This document shows positions 43,939 to 54,161 of a stretch of 64,000 bases of DNA, in pieces. The position numbers and the translations under genes were made by a program. Source of the DNA: Bacillota bacterium. Lineage in GTDB: Bacteria > Bacillota > Clostridia > Christensenellales > Aristaeellaceae. The notes beneath the pieces were generated by a model. It was given only the letters and a program-made list of their open reading frames with translations. It was not told the DNA's origin and searched no databases. The stretch is taken from the NCBI GenBank assembly GCA_023416585.1, contig JAEZHM010000134.1, forward strand, positions 7,821-71,820, given 5' to 3'. Each line of letters opens with the position of its first letter. The first letter of the stretch is position 1.

Positions 43939-45051
43939 TCACATTGTCTTTAATCTTTGCATTTTGTTAACGTATTCACTCTCATACATCTGCCTGGGAG
44001 TTATACCAAAGTATTTTTTAAAAACCCTATGAAAATAAGCGACATCTGAATATCCCATAAGCTCGGCCGTGCGCTTAATGGATATGCAGTGGTCCACGAT
44101 CAGCCTTTTTGCTTCTTCCATCCTTTTGCGGGTCAGGTAATCCATCAGGCTTTCGCCGCTGAACCCTTTGAAAGCTCTGCACAGGTATTCCTTGCTGATA
44201 AAAAAGTTTTGGGCTACCAAATCAAGCGAGATCATATCCCGGAAATGCCGATCCAAATATGCCTGCACCTCCTGGAGGTCGAGACTGCTGCCTTTTCGCC
44301 TGTTTGCTTCCATAGCATCAATCGTTTTGGCAAAAAGCTCTCTCATTACACTCATTACGTCCTCAAGGCTGTCCCACCCCTGTTTCAAAGTGCAATCGTC
44401 ATGTCCCGTATTCCAGATATCCTCAAAGCTAACACCTTCCCCAGAGCAGAATTCCTGAAGCATTAAGATAAAATCATGGCCGATCCTGTCCATGTGGTTT
44501 GCGGTGTCAGGTTCTGCAAGACAAGCTAAAAATCCGTTTATTTGACCCAGCAAACGGAGAACTGAAGCTTTGTTCAGCTCAAGGAGACTTTCATACACCT
44601 GCTGCCGGAAAGCCAAATAACGTTTCAAATCTGCTTGATCTGAAAAATAGATGGGCGCGCAAGCCTTTTTCTTTTGTTGATCCAACTCACAAACACAGCG
44701 TTCCAATGCCGCGTTGAGTTCATAGGGATCGATTGGCTTTACCAGGTACTCCACGGCCCTTGAGCGAATCGCCTGTTTCAAATAATGCAAATCAGTATGG
44801 CCGCTCATAACGATCACCTTGATATTTGTGTGCTGCGTTTCCGTTTTTCTTAGAAGCTCAATACCGTCAATACCGGGCATCCTCATATCGGTAATCACAA
44901 TATCCGGAGAAAGGCCGTCCATCAGATTGATACCATTGCTTCCGTCATTGGCTTCGCCGACAACCTTCAACGACAGCCTTTCCCAGTCACCCAGTTCTTT
45001 TACAACTTTTCTTGCCCAAGGCTCGTCGTCAATGATCAGCACATTATACAT
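43939..45051 (-). CDS. YesN-type response regulator (receiver plus AraC HTH)
   Basis: The product has 370 residues. Receiver domain 1-120 has IIDDEPWARK and the phosphoacceptor Asp in IVITDMRMPG near 55. A middle region of unknown role is followed by an AraC-type DNA-binding domain (KEYLCRAFKGFSGESLMDYLTRKRMEEAKRLI ... VAYFHRVFKKYFGITPRQ). It overlaps the kinase gene by 8 bases. The pair most likely switches on the adjacent importer and arabinofuranosidase when sugars are sensed. Confidence 0.85.
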   Translation of the reverse strand: MYNVLIIDDEPWARKVVKELGDWERLSLKVVGEANDGSNGINLMDGLSPDIVITDMRMPGIDGIELLRKTETQHTNIKVIVMSGHTDLHYLKQAIRSRAVEYLVKPIDPYELNAALERCVCELDQQKKKACAPIYFSDQADLKRYLAFRQQVYESLLELNKASVLRLLGQINGFLACLAEPDTANHMDRIGHDFILMLQEFCSGEGVSFEDIWNTGHDDCTLKQGWDSLEDVMSVMRELFAKTIDAMEANRRKGSSLDLQEVQAYLDRHFRDMISLDLVAQNFFISKEYLCRAFKGFSGESLMDYLTRKRMEEAKRLIVDHCISIKRTAELMGYSDVAYFHRVFKKYFGITPRQMYESEYVNKMQRLKTM

Positions 45052-46816
45052 TTGATGACTCTCCTTTCAATATGGGTAGAAGCAGAATAACTGTCGTTCC
45101 CACACCTTCTTTACTGTAAACCCGAATACGGTACCGCCCCCCAAAGCGTAGCTTGAGCCTGGCATTGACATTATTCAAACCGATCGCACTCCCTTGCTTC
45201 ACACGGTCCGAGACATTCATTGTCTGCTCCGATACGGACTTTTCCATCAAAGCAGTACGTATTTGGTGAAGCCTATCACTGTTCATGCCAATACCGTTGT
45301 CATCAACGCGGACAACGACCGTGCCGCATATACGGCGCAGGCTTATGCCAACATGCCACTCTCCTTCTTTCACTTGCAATCCATGCTCAAACGCATTTTC
45401 TACAATGGGCTGCAAGGTAAGTTTTGGTATTTTTAAGTTTGAAGATTCTTTGTCCGACGTTATGTCCACATGAAAACGATCTGGAAATCTGCATTTTTGT
45501 ATCAGCATGTATTTTTCCATATACTCAAGTTCTTCGGATATGGGCACCATTTCCTCATCCATATTGAGCGCATAACGCAGCAGATCACCGATGGCCTTGG
45601 TCACACTGTATATCTCCGGCGCTTTTCTGACAAGAGCCATTCCGCCAACCATATTAAGCGTGTTATTGAGAAAGTGGGGATTGATTTGCGCTTGCAACGC
45701 TAAAAGCTGGGCATCTTTGACTTCACATTCGCGCTGATACTTTACTTCAATCAATTGTTTGATGCGTAGCATCATATTGTTATAGCAGTTTTCCAGCAAA
45801 CTTATCTCATTTTTGCCTTCAACTACTTTTTCCTCGAAATTGCCGATTTCCGCATGCTTCATGACATGAGCCAGATTCACTATCGGTTTGCTTATTTTGA
45901 GAGATAGCAGGATCGAAAAGAAAATAGAAGCAACCGCAAACAGGATGCCTGTCACAATACCTGTCGTCATGGTCGCTTGCGTCCTCTGTATGATTGCACG
46001 AAGGGGGATGGCCTTTATCAACTCCAACTGCCCGTCAGCTATTTTCTTAATAAAAAAATAGTGGCTATTAACCTTTTTTACATTTATTTGAGAGGCTGAA
46101 GCATTGTTGCTAAAAATCAAATGAATTTCATCATCTGAGATGTCTAAAAATTTAGATCTTGCCAGAATCTCTCCCAGATCATTTATAACATAGAAGGCGC
46201 TTTCCGATTCTGAAGTCAAAATATCATTGACCTTTTGCCATACACTGTTGTTGATTAATACAGATATTCCGCCAAGAAGCTTTTGATCCGTGAAGCGGTT
46301 GATGCTGTGCAGAACATGGACACCTTTCTCTGATTGCTTGAAATACATGCTGATAGGGCCATCCGCCATACGGCTCCAAATGCTGTTATTGATGATGACA
46401 CCGGAAAAGGATCCGCTGCTGGCATAGTTTACCGTTATGCTTTTCATATGACCATGGTTGAGTAAAGCTAGTTCATCAATATACTTGGCGTTTGCATAAA
46501 ACGCTTGCATCAGTATTTTTCGTATGTCACTAAATGTGCCAAGCTTAGTATTCTTATTTTCATAATCGAAGTTCTGGACATCGTTCATAAGCTGGTCATT
46601 GATCTGCAGCGAATAGAAAAGCGCATTAAGGTTTGTGATAATTTCGTTTAGATATTGATCGGCCCACATCATACATGCATAATTCGTATTAATGATTTCG
46701 TTTTCACTCATTTTTCGAACATTGTTCGTGGTAAGGATGGTAATGATGATAACCGGTATCGTTGTTATGCACAATGTGAACAGCATAAGACGATAACGAA
46801 TGCTGGAACGCCGCAT
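45044..46816 (-). CDS. YesM-type sensor histidine kinase
   Basis: The product has 590 residues. One span at 10-32, an extracellular sensor region to about 275, a second span, and a HAMP domain (KISKPIVNLAHVMKHAEIGNF) are followed by a LytS/YesM His-kinase domain with the phosphoacceptor in LQAQINPHFLNNTLN. The ATP lid is in VRVDDNGIGMNSD and GSAIGLNNVNARL. Start after GGGAGAAACGCGT. It senses an outside signal, perhaps with the binding protein, and phosphorylates the overlapping regulator. Confidence 0.85.
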   Translation of the reverse strand: MRRSSIRYRLMLFTLCITTIPVIIITILTTNNVRKMSENEIINTNYACMMWADQYLNEIITNLNALFYSLQINDQLMNDVQNFDYENKNTKLGTFSDIRKILMQAFYANAKYIDELALLNHGHMKSITVNYASSGSFSGVIINNSIWSRMADGPISMYFKQSEKGVHVLHSINRFTDQKLLGGISVLINNSVWQKVNDILTSESESAFYVINDLGEILARSKFLDISDDEIHLIFSNNASASQINVKKVNSHYFFIKKIADGQLELIKAIPLRAIIQRTQATMTTGIVTGILFAVASIFFSILLSLKISKPIVNLAHVMKHAEIGNFEEKVVEGKNEISLLENCYNNMMLRIKQLIEVKYQRECEVKDAQLLALQAQINPHFLNNTLNMVGGMALVRKAPEIYSVTKAIGDLLRYALNMDEEMVPISEELEYMEKYMLIQKCRFPDRFHVDITSDKESSNLKIPKLTLQPIVENAFEHGLQVKEGEWHVGISLRRICGTVVVRVDDNGIGMNSDRLHQIRTALMEKSVSEQTMNVSDRVKQGSAIGLNNVNARLKLRFGGRYRIRVYSKEGVGTTVILLLPILKGESSNV

Positions 46817-46868
46817 ACGCGTTTCTCCCTTTCATTACCTACTGCAGAAAAATTAACGCATTATATGG

Positions 46869-48374
46869 CTAATCGATTTGGATTCGAATAACATTCCATG
46901 ACGGTGCGGGCAATAGCGCTTTGAGTACACCGTTTTCTATAGCCGCGCCTTCTGATTTATGCGGGACGACGTTATATGGATCGGCTTCCGTATTCACGGC
47001 AAAAAGGTCCTGATTCACCAGAACAGAATGCTCGATTACGCTACAGTCGCCGAAGCTCCTCAAATCACATTCCAAAAGGAGGGGCTCCTCCAGACCCCTA
47101 TTGACAGCAAATATCGTGATCTCTTTTTCCTTCTCATGATAGATAGCCACTGAATCCATATAGGGTATATCCGAAAAATCATGAGAATCATACTTCGGGC
47201 TCTGAATGATCGAATGCAGAACGGCGCCCCGGCCATAGAAAGAAGCATCTTTATATGGGTAATAGATGGTCTGTCTCCATGCGCCGCCGCTATCACTGGT
47301 CATAATCGGAGCAATCACATTGACCAGTTGTGCCAAACACGCGATTTTGACCCTGTCGGCATGCCGCAAAAGCGTTATGAGCATCAACCCAACAACGATA
47401 GCGTCTTCAAAATTATAAACATCTTCCGCCAGGTGTGGCGCAATGCTCCAACGCTCAATTTTGCGATCAGATTCACCGGTATGATAAGCTGCATTCCATT
47501 CATCAAAGGATAACATCATGGTTTTTGGCGACCGTTTCTTGGCCTTCACATAATCGCATACAGAAACGACGGAATTTATGAAACGATCCATATCAAGTGT
47601 GCGTGCAAAATAATTGCCCGTATCGTGCTCATTGTTGCCGTAATATGTATGAAGCGACAGATAATCAACGCTCTCATATGTGTGTTCGAGCACTGCAGCT
47701 TCCCAGTCCGGGAATGTAGGCATATCCTTGGAGGAGCTTCCGCAAGCGACCAACTCAATAGAAGGATCGATTCCCTTCATGACCTTTGCTGTCTCGCAGG
47801 CAAGCCTTCCATACTCATCGGCTGTTTTTCGCCCAATCTGCCAAGGGCCGTCCAATTCATTCCCAAGACACCAGACAGGTATGCGGTGCGGCGTTTCGAA
47901 ACCATGCTGCCGCCTTAAGTCACTCCAATAGGTGCCTTGATCTAGGTTACAATACTCAACAAGATTTCGCGCCGCATCGATTCCACGGGTGCCGAGGTTG
48001 ACAGCCATCATGACCTCAGATCCCGCACGTTTGGCCCATTGTGCAAATTCGTTTGTACCGAATTTGTTGATCTCAATTGTGCACCATGCAAGTTCTCTTC
48101 TTCGGGGTCGTACTTCAACTGGGCCTACACCATCCTCCCAGTTATATCCTGAGACAAAATTGCCGCCCGGATAACGGACGATAGGTACATCAAGCTCTTT
48201 AATTAATTGCAAAGTATCTCTACGGAATCCCATCTCATCTGACATCGGGTGTTTGGGATCAAAGATACCCCCATATACACATCTGCCCATATGCTCAATA
48301 AAAGAGCCAAAAATGCGTCTATCAGTGATTCCTATTTCCATGCCTTTGCTTGTTATTAGTCTTGCTGCTTTCAT
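46869..48374 (-). CDS. abfA: GH51 alpha-L-arabinofuranosidase
   Basis: The product has 501 residues from MKAARLITSKG, ATG six bases after AAGGAG. The GH51 signatures are present: NFVSGYNWEDGVGP, the acid/base Glu in CLGNELDGPWQ near 172, and the nucleophile Glu in LSFDEWNAAYH near 292. No signal peptide, so it works in the cytoplasm on arabino-oligosaccharides brought in by the importer. It is the first gene of the minus-strand arabinan cluster. Confidence 0.9.
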   Translation of the reverse strand: MKAARLITSKGMEIGITDRRIFGSFIEHMGRCVYGGIFDPKHPMSDEMGFRRDTLQLIKELDVPIVRYPGGNFVSGYNWEDGVGPVEVRPRRRELAWCTIEINKFGTNEFAQWAKRAGSEVMMAVNLGTRGIDAARNLVEYCNLDQGTYWSDLRRQHGFETPHRIPVWCLGNELDGPWQIGRKTADEYGRLACETAKVMKGIDPSIELVACGSSSKDMPTFPDWEAAVLEHTYESVDYLSLHTYYGNNEHDTGNYFARTLDMDRFINSVVSVCDYVKAKKRSPKTMMLSFDEWNAAYHTGESDRKIERWSIAPHLAEDVYNFEDAIVVGLMLITLLRHADRVKIACLAQLVNVIAPIMTSDSGGAWRQTIYYPYKDASFYGRGAVLHSIIQSPKYDSHDFSDIPYMDSVAIYHEKEKEITIFAVNRGLEEPLLLECDLRSFGDCSVIEHSVLVNQDLFAVNTEADPYNVVPHKSEGAAIENGVLKALLPAPSWNVIRIQID

Positions 48375-48520
48375 TTTTTGCTCCTTAAATACCAATTGAT
48401 TAACTTATATTATGGAGTCAAAAATGAATATCGTCAATTGTACATTTTGCTACATATTATTGGACAATATTGACACAGTACTATGTCTTGTGATTGAGAC
48501 TTTGAGGCCCTCTTCAAAAC

Positions 48521-48651
48521 AGTTGTAAAGAAACGCGCCCTTTTCGCCGCTCTTGTACAATATGCATAAAATGCAACCCAAAAACCAAGCGATTTCAGGG
48601 CTCTTTCTGGTCAAGGTGACAGGATTTGAACATGCGACCTTTTGGTCCCGA
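48521..48651. repeat. Attachment-site-like direct repeat, right copy, with tRNA 3'-end
   Basis: The counterpart of 40115-40244. The 20-base block TTGTACAATATGCATAAAAT is identical, and 48608-48651 is a minus-strand proline-type tRNA 3' end. The anticodon arm breaks off; no 5' half follows. About 8.4 kb separates the copies. Confidence 0.55.
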
Positions 48652-49152
48652 AATAGAATTTCATAGAGGTGTGCAAAATTACACGGATGCCAGTTATAGA
48701 TTAAAAACCGCAGCAAGGGTGTGCAAGGGTGTGCATCGATTTCTCGCAACGATACGGACCAAATATGTGAGTGAAAATGCCTTGTGAGCCTAACCGTGTA
48801 TTCCTGCAAATTATCCCGTAAAAGCTCCATATCAAGCTGCATTTTGCAGGCATAGAAAAATGCCCGTCTCATTTGACGAGCATTTTTCCGTAACTAATGT
48901 CCCTTTTCATGTCTAATCCGACATTAGTTACGCGGGTGCGTTGGGTGCATGACGGGTGCATAATTACACGTACATGAAGAGCGTTGATTGGTGAAAGTAC
49001 AGATAGCACATGGACAGCGGGACTTTTATCGATAGGGATGCCATGGTGTGGTTAGCCTGCCCATTCCGAAGAACATGACTTCGGACGGGTCCCCTTTCCA
49101 CATGAATCAAAAGGGAACTGCAACTTCTGGTTCCGCCCATACAAAATCTCTA
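48652..49152. other. Intergenic region without a supported gene
   Basis: Only short, unconvincing frames are seen. The region holds one terminator-like hairpin at 48855-48887 and the short direct repeat GGGTGTGCA near 48716-48736. Confidence 0.4.
48855..48887 (-). terminator. Rho-independent terminator of the second sugar operon
   Basis: AAAAATGCTCGTC pairs with GACGGGCATTTTT across a short loop, with a T-run on the minus strand. It lies about 270 bases after the ADP-ribosylglycohydrolase-fold gene. Confidence 0.6.
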
Positions 49153-50505
49153 CTATTTTACCAAGGCCAAGGTCCGTCTAGCAAGGTCTGTGATGGCCAA
49201 GCAACCATAACTCGACACACAGGTATGTACAATATTATTCAAAGGTATGAACCACTCCTGGGGAAGAGCCATTGCTCCTTTAGCTGCTCCGATTACGGAT
49301 GCGATGGTGGCTGAATTGCAGTCTGTATCAAAGCCTGCCGTAGTTCCAAATGCCATGGAGGGAACAAAGGCCATACTATGGTACAAAAGACCAGCCGTCA
49401 CAAGCAGGGCATTTGGAATAGTATGACACCAATGATGAGGGTTAGTTTCGTCGTATTCTTTGTAAAAGTCTGCAAGAAACATCTCTACTGTTATACCCAT
49501 TTCCCAACCCGTTAATAGATCATTTACCTTTTCATAAAGTCGGCACTTTTGGGGAATCTGTCCCATGCCAGCCCGGATGATCAACGCAGGGTCATCTGTT
49601 AAAAATGCAGCAGCTATCATGGCAGCAGAATACATTTCACCGTAGATTCCATTTTTTACATGGGAAATACTTGCATCCCGGAAGGCCATATCCGCCGCTG
49701 TTTCTGGATCACCAGGGTTTACATATCCAAATAGATCACCCCTGATCTGTGCGCCGATCCATTCACGGTAGGGGTTATGCTTAATTGCTGATAGCGGTGG
49801 GAGAACCATATTGGCCATATTGATATATGCCATGCGTTCAGCTGTACAAGTTCGTAAAAGTGGTAGGGAGGCAAGCCATTCCTCCCCTACATTATAAGAT
49901 GAAAAATCCCTTCCATGATGCTCTAAAAGCTTTAAGGCAAAGACAGTATAGCTCGTATCGTCATCCTCAGGCATGGCATCCACATGATTGATCCAGTTCT
50001 TGTATCTGGAGCCATAAGGTCCGCCATCATCCTGTACATCATATTTTTTCCTAAGAACTTCAGAAACGTATGAGGACATGTACCTTGTCACTGGGAGATT
50101 ACCGGTATCATGTAAAAACCCCTGGATCCGTTGGCGGTGCCAACCCTCTACTGGCTGGCCAAAAAGGCAACCAGCACAACGGGCTAGCCATGCGCCAAGA
50201 ATGCGATCATATAAAGCTTCCTCAGAAAGGGTTGTAAACGGCAGAGAAACGGCAGGCCCACGCTGCGCATGGATATCCGCGATGGTATTGGGCTCAACAT
50301 AGTGATAACCTGTCTTAAGTGGCAAGGTCTGGATGATGTCATAAAGATCGTCTGCTCTTTTGTAAAGAAGGGGATTCCTTGTATCTTTGCAAAGGGCGTC
50401 TAGCTCTTTTTCCACTGAAGATAGGTCTCGCCCCTCCTCAGAAGCTTGTATTCGTTCGATGGCTAGATCATACAGGCCCTTCATCCAAGGCTGACTTGTA
50501 AGCAT
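49153..50505 (-). CDS. ADP-ribosylglycohydrolase-fold protein
   Basis: The product has 450 residues from the ATG at 50505 (GAGGAATACGGAT upstream). The core LYDRILGAWLARCAGCLFGQPVEG near 115, PEDDDTSYTVFAL near 195 and GFDTDCNSATIASVIGAAKGA near 410 provide the acidic Mg-binding triads of the DraG fold. The motif DTDCNSATIG-like is strongly conserved. It ends the second sugar operon, so a carbohydrate-related hydrolysis rather than protein de-ADP-ribosylation is likely. Substrate unknown. Confidence 0.8.
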   Translation of the reverse strand: MLTSQPWMKGLYDLAIERIQASEEGRDLSSVEKELDALCKDTRNPLLYKRADDLYDIIQTLPLKTGYHYVEPNTIADIHAQRGPAVSLPFTTLSEEALYDRILGAWLARCAGCLFGQPVEGWHRQRIQGFLHDTGNLPVTRYMSSYVSEVLRKKYDVQDDGGPYGSRYKNWINHVDAMPEDDDTSYTVFALKLLEHHGRDFSSYNVGEEWLASLPLLRTCTAERMAYINMANMVLPPLSAIKHNPYREWIGAQIRGDLFGYVNPGDPETAADMAFRDASISHVKNGIYGEMYSAAMIAAAFLTDDPALIIRAGMGQIPQKCRLYEKVNDLLTGWEMGITVEMFLADFYKEYDETNPHHWCHTIPNALLVTAGLLYHSMAFVPSMAFGTTAGFDTDCNSATIASVIGAAKGAMALPQEWFIPLNNIVHTCVSSYGCLAITDLARRTLALVK

Positions 50506-50588
50506 ATCCGTATTCCTCTCATCTTCAGTTGTAATCCAATGCACATATCAACTGCAATAAACATTCTCTTTTCTCATACAATCGTGGC

Positions 50589-51476
50589 TTATCCTTTAAC
50601 AGCGCCAATCATTATTCCTTTAACAAAATATTTTTGCACAAAAGGATACACGACAAGCATAGGGATGAGTGCAACAAACACTTTTGCTGCGTTTAATCCT
50701 TTGTTGGACATTTGTGAAGCACGAATAAGCTGTTCTGTGCTAAGCCCAGCATTCAAGTCCACTGTCACAGAGAATGAACGGATATAAGTCATTAAAGGAT
50801 AAAAATCAGCCTTTTTGGATAGCACCATACCTTGAAAGTAATCATTCCAGTAGTTCACCCCAACAAATAACGCAATCGTAGCTATGGTAGGGACGGAACA
50901 AGGGATAATAATGGTGAATAGGATGCGCCAAGGGCCAGCACCATCGACAATAGCGGCCTCTTCTAGTTCTTTAGGGATACTTTTAAAAGCATTCATAATC
51001 AAAACACAATAATAGATTGGTAAACCACCACAAAGAATAAGCCCGATGAAACTGTTGGTCATTTGATAGCTTACCATAAACATATACCATGGTACCATTC
51101 CGCCTCCAAACACCATGCAAAAGACAACCAACCACATTAAAGGGTTTCTGGCCCTAAATTCTGCTCTGCCTTTAGAAAGTGGATATGCAATCATAATGCT
51201 TACAATTAAGGTAAACGGAGTTCCAACAGCTACACGAGCCACCGAACGAAAAAAGGAGACATAAAACACTGTATCCGATGTAATTGCTGAATAATTGAGC
51301 AAATTGAAACCCATTGGCCAGACCGTTACCAAACCCGCATCAACAGCGGTTTTAGCGGATAAAGAAACACATAAGGTGTACCATAGTGGAAAAAAACAAG
51401 AAAATGTTGCAATACCTAAAATAAAACCATTTAAGCCATACAGAGCACGACTGGCGGGTGATTTATTTTCAACCAT
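50589..51476 (-). CDS. Sugar ABC permease, LplC/YtcP type
   Basis: The product has 295 residues starting at MVENKSPASRA (ATG at 51476 after GGGAG; the upstream TTG is ignored). Six spans, EAA loop ELEEAAIVDGAGPWRILFTIIIPCSVP near 188, and the ending YPFVQKYFVKGIMIGAVKG are typical of the LplC group. Partner of the LplB-like permease 27 bases upstream. No ATPase gene is nearby. The cargo may be a pectin-derived oligosaccharide, as in related operons. Confidence 0.85.
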   Translation of the reverse strand: MVENKSPASRALYGLNGFILGIATFSCFFPLWYTLCVSLSAKTAVDAGLVTVWPMGFNLLNYSAITSDTVFYVSFFRSVARVAVGTPFTLIVSIMIAYPLSKGRAEFRARNPLMWLVVFCMVFGGGMVPWYMFMVSYQMTNSFIGLILCGGLPIYYCVLIMNAFKSIPKELEEAAIVDGAGPWRILFTIIIPCSVPTIATIALFVGVNYWNDYFQGMVLSKKADFYPLMTYIRSFSVTVDLNAGLSTEQLIRASQMSNKGLNAAKVFVALIPMLVVYPFVQKYFVKGIMIGAVKG

Positions 51477-51503
51477 TCTTTTCAACTCCCTTCCGAGTTG
51501 TGA

Positions 51504-52433
51504 TTAGAAGATTTTATAATCAGCGTACTTATAAGCAAATACATAAGATACTAAAATGAATACCATCCCGATTAACGATTTAATTAACCCTGCGGCAGTG
51601 CTGATGGAAAAGTCCATTTTGATCAGACCCATGCGATAGACCCAAGTGTCTATAATATCACTAGTAGACATAACCATGGTGTTGTACATGCTGAATATCT
51701 GTTCAAAGCCCGCGTTCAAGATACCACCCAAGGAGAGCACCATGACCAAAATGATGGTTGAGGATATGCCAGGCAGGGTAACATGACGCAGCTGCTGAAA
51801 GCCGTTCGCTCCATCCAGGCTGGCGGCTTCATATAATTCTGGGCTGACTCCTGAAATTGCTGCAAGGAAGATAATAGCGCCGAATCCGGTTTCCTTCCAA
51901 ATGTCACTATAAATGATCAAACCTCTAAAAAAATCTGCATTTCCCATCCATACTTGCGCTTCATGTCCAAACAATACTCGCAAACTATTGAAGATGCCGT
52001 CATAGGCAAAGATGCTTCCCATAATATTTCCCAAGATGACCCAGGAGATAAAGTGAGGGAGATAGGTTACTGTTTGTACGAGCTTTTTATACCGTAAATT
52101 CTTTAGTTGATTAATCATGAGAGCAAACGTTAAAGGGACAAGCAGGTTCAAAACAATTTTCGATAGCGCGATTATCAAAGTGTTGGCAGACACCCTCCAC
52201 ACTTCCGACAAGGAAAACAGATATTCAAAGTTTTCCAAACCAACAAAACTGGAGCCCCACATCCCTTTTTTGGGACGGAAATCCTGAAAGGCCATGACGA
52301 TGCCGCTCATGGGGAAGAGTTGAAAAAAAACCAGCCATAAAAGGCCTGGCAAGCACATGAGCAAATAGATCAATTGGACGTTTTTTGTTCCTGGGATATT
52401 GCTTCTCAAGGAAATACGCTTACCTTTTGCCAT
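51504..52433 (-). CDS. Sugar ABC permease, LplB type
   Basis: The product has 309 residues from the ATG at 52433, placed by AGGAGGCCAAACGAA. First span LIYLLMCLPGLLWLVFFQLFPM, EAA loop SPELYEAASLDGANGFQQLRHVTLPGI, and the C-terminal FEQIFSMYNTMVMSTSDIIDTWVYRMGL of LplB permeases. Intact, in contrast with the related fragment at 40485. Confidence 0.85.
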   Translation of the reverse strand: MAKGKRISLRSNIPGTKNVQLIYLLMCLPGLLWLVFFQLFPMSGIVMAFQDFRPKKGMWGSSFVGLENFEYLFSLSEVWRVSANTLIIALSKIVLNLLVPLTFALMINQLKNLRYKKLVQTVTYLPHFISWVILGNIMGSIFAYDGIFNSLRVLFGHEAQVWMGNADFFRGLIIYSDIWKETGFGAIIFLAAISGVSPELYEAASLDGANGFQQLRHVTLPGISSTIILVMVLSLGGILNAGFEQIFSMYNTMVMSTSDIIDTWVYRMGLIKMDFSISTAAGLIKSLIGMVFILVSYVFAYKYADYKIF

Positions 52434-52511
52434 TTCGTTTGGCCTCCTATTTAAAAAAGTGCCATGGAAAGAATATAGGTTATTGCTTTCCATGGCACTT
52501 CCTTAAAAAAA

Positions 52512-54161
52512 TTACTTGATGCTGTCTAGGATCTTTTGGCCGCCTTCGCGATGCCATTGTTCTGCAAAGGCATCAAAAGCAGTAATGTCTTCCTGGCCGG
52601 TTATAATCTTCAGCCCCATTGCAATTTCAGAAGTCCACAAATTGTCCCAATAGCGCAGGGTGGTTTCGCTGTGGTTGTATTGAGCGGACTTCACAAGGAT
52701 GTCGGGTTGTCGATTGGCGAAAATTGAATCAGACACCAGAATGGAGTACAACCGCTGCCATTCGCCTGTTTCTGCAGAGATATTGAAGTTTTTACGCCTG
52801 AGAGGTTCACCGGGAACATAATCTTTGATCACTTTTTCCAAAGCTTTAGCATCGCCATACATGAAGGGATAGTTGGGAGAGTCTGCATAATCTTCTACGG
52901 ATGCTTTGCCATTGAGGATCTTCATCAATTCACGATTCTCATATTCGCAAGTATCGGGGATGTCACATACAAGGCGCAGTGGGAAGAAAGAGTTAATGTT
53001 TTCTGCGGTCTCAGTTCTCCACTGGGTTTCAGAAGCAGACATAACGTTCAAAGCTACGATAGCAGCGGCGGCAGCTTCGGGGGAAGCATCAGCACTCACA
53101 CAAAGGTATCTTTGTCCATAGAGGAAGGGGTCTTTCATTACCCATTTCCCATCTGCATTGTTCAACATGCAAGGCTGCCAATCGACAGTTTCGCTATTGT
53201 AGAAAGAGCTTGGATTAGCATAGCCAACCGCCCACCAAGGTGCCACAAACATGCCGGCAAAGTTTGCGTTCATTATTTCGTTAGGGTCCATGCGTGAACC
53301 GAGCTCAGGGTCGATCAAGCCTTCTTTATACCATTTTGCGAGCATTTCTAAAGCATTCCGGGTGTTTTGGCTTAAAGAACCGTAAGTAACTTTACTATCT
53401 TCCTCCACAAAATAGCCAGGGAATGCGCCCATAGCAGCAAAGATGGGATCGAAGCCATACCAATGGTTGGTAGAGAAAGTGAAATCGGTATATAAGGATC
53501 CTGTGTTGCCTGCACCAAGGATCGGAACAGTTTTGTCGCCTGCGAGCTTTGCATCGCGGAACGCAACAGCAACATTATAAAGCTCTTCAACTGTCGTTGG
53601 CATTTTTAAACCCAGCTCATCCAACCAATCCTGACGAATCATGATGGTGTTAACACCATTACAAGAAACAACGGTGTCTGCAAGGCCGAGCATTTCGCCA
53701 TCGTAAATACAAGCAGCCATGGCTTGTCCGCCGGCAGATTCATAAATGTACTTGCGTCCATCTGAGGCGTATTCGTTGTACACGTCGGTCAAGTCCATCA
53801 AAAGACCAGCATCTGCTGCTTCTTTCCAATAGACATAAGGTGCGACAAATGCATCAGGTATATCGTTAGAGGTGATGGAAAATGCTAATTTTTGGTTGTA
53901 TTCTTCACCAAAGGGAGCATACCAATCTACTATCATTTCGATATTGTAGTTATCTTTCATGAACCTGGTGTAGTAGTTGTTTTCCACCGAGTCACCTTCT
54001 ACAAGAGAAGTATCGGTAGGATCATAAGGTATTGCAACGTGGAGTTGCACGGGGTTTTCGAACTTTTGGAACGCCTTGGGTTTTTCCTGTTCAGCGGCTG
54101 CGAATGTTACAAGACCAGCTATCATACAAATTACTAAAACCAACGACAGCACTTTTTTCAT
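52512..54161 (-). CDS. Extracellular substrate-binding protein, LplA type
   Basis: The product has 549 residues from MKKVLSLVLVICM (ATG at 54161 after AAAGGAGCTCTCCTA). The signal peptide ends near FAAAEQ, with one Cys in the hydrophobic core but no clear lipobox. The large size and features like MIVDWYAPFGEEYNQKLAFSITSNDIPDAF match LplA-group binding proteins, larger than those of CUT1. It serves the LplB/LplC permeases. Transcribed first in this operon. Confidence 0.85.
   Translation of the reverse strand: MKKVLSLVLVICMIAGLVTFAAAEQEKPKAFQKFENPVQLHVAIPYDPTDTSLVEGDSVENNYYTRFMKDNYNIEMIVDWYAPFGEEYNQKLAFSITSNDIPDAFVAPYVYWKEAADAGLLMDLTDVYNEYASDGRKYIYESAGGQAMAACIYDGEMLGLADTVVSCNGVNTIMIRQDWLDELGLKMPTTVEELYNVAVAFRDAKLAGDKTVPILGAGNTGSLYTDFTFSTNHWYGFDPIFAAMGAFPGYFVEEDSKVTYGSLSQNTRNALEMLAKWYKEGLIDPELGSRMDPNEIMNANFAGMFVAPWWAVGYANPSSFYNSETVDWQPCMLNNADGKWVMKDPFLYGQRYLCVSADASPEAAAAAIVALNVMSASETQWRTETAENINSFFPLRLVCDIPDTCEYENRELMKILNGKASVEDYADSPNYPFMYGDAKALEKVIKDYVPGEPLRRKNFNISAETGEWQRLYSILVSDSIFANRQPDILVKSAQYNHSETTLRYWDNLWTSEIAMGLKIITGQEDITAFDAFAEQWHREGGQKILDSIK

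Noticed and set aside
40200..48660. Possible complete tRNA-Pro genes
   Set aside because: Only the 3' halves are present; no D-arm or 5' acceptor strand follows in either place.
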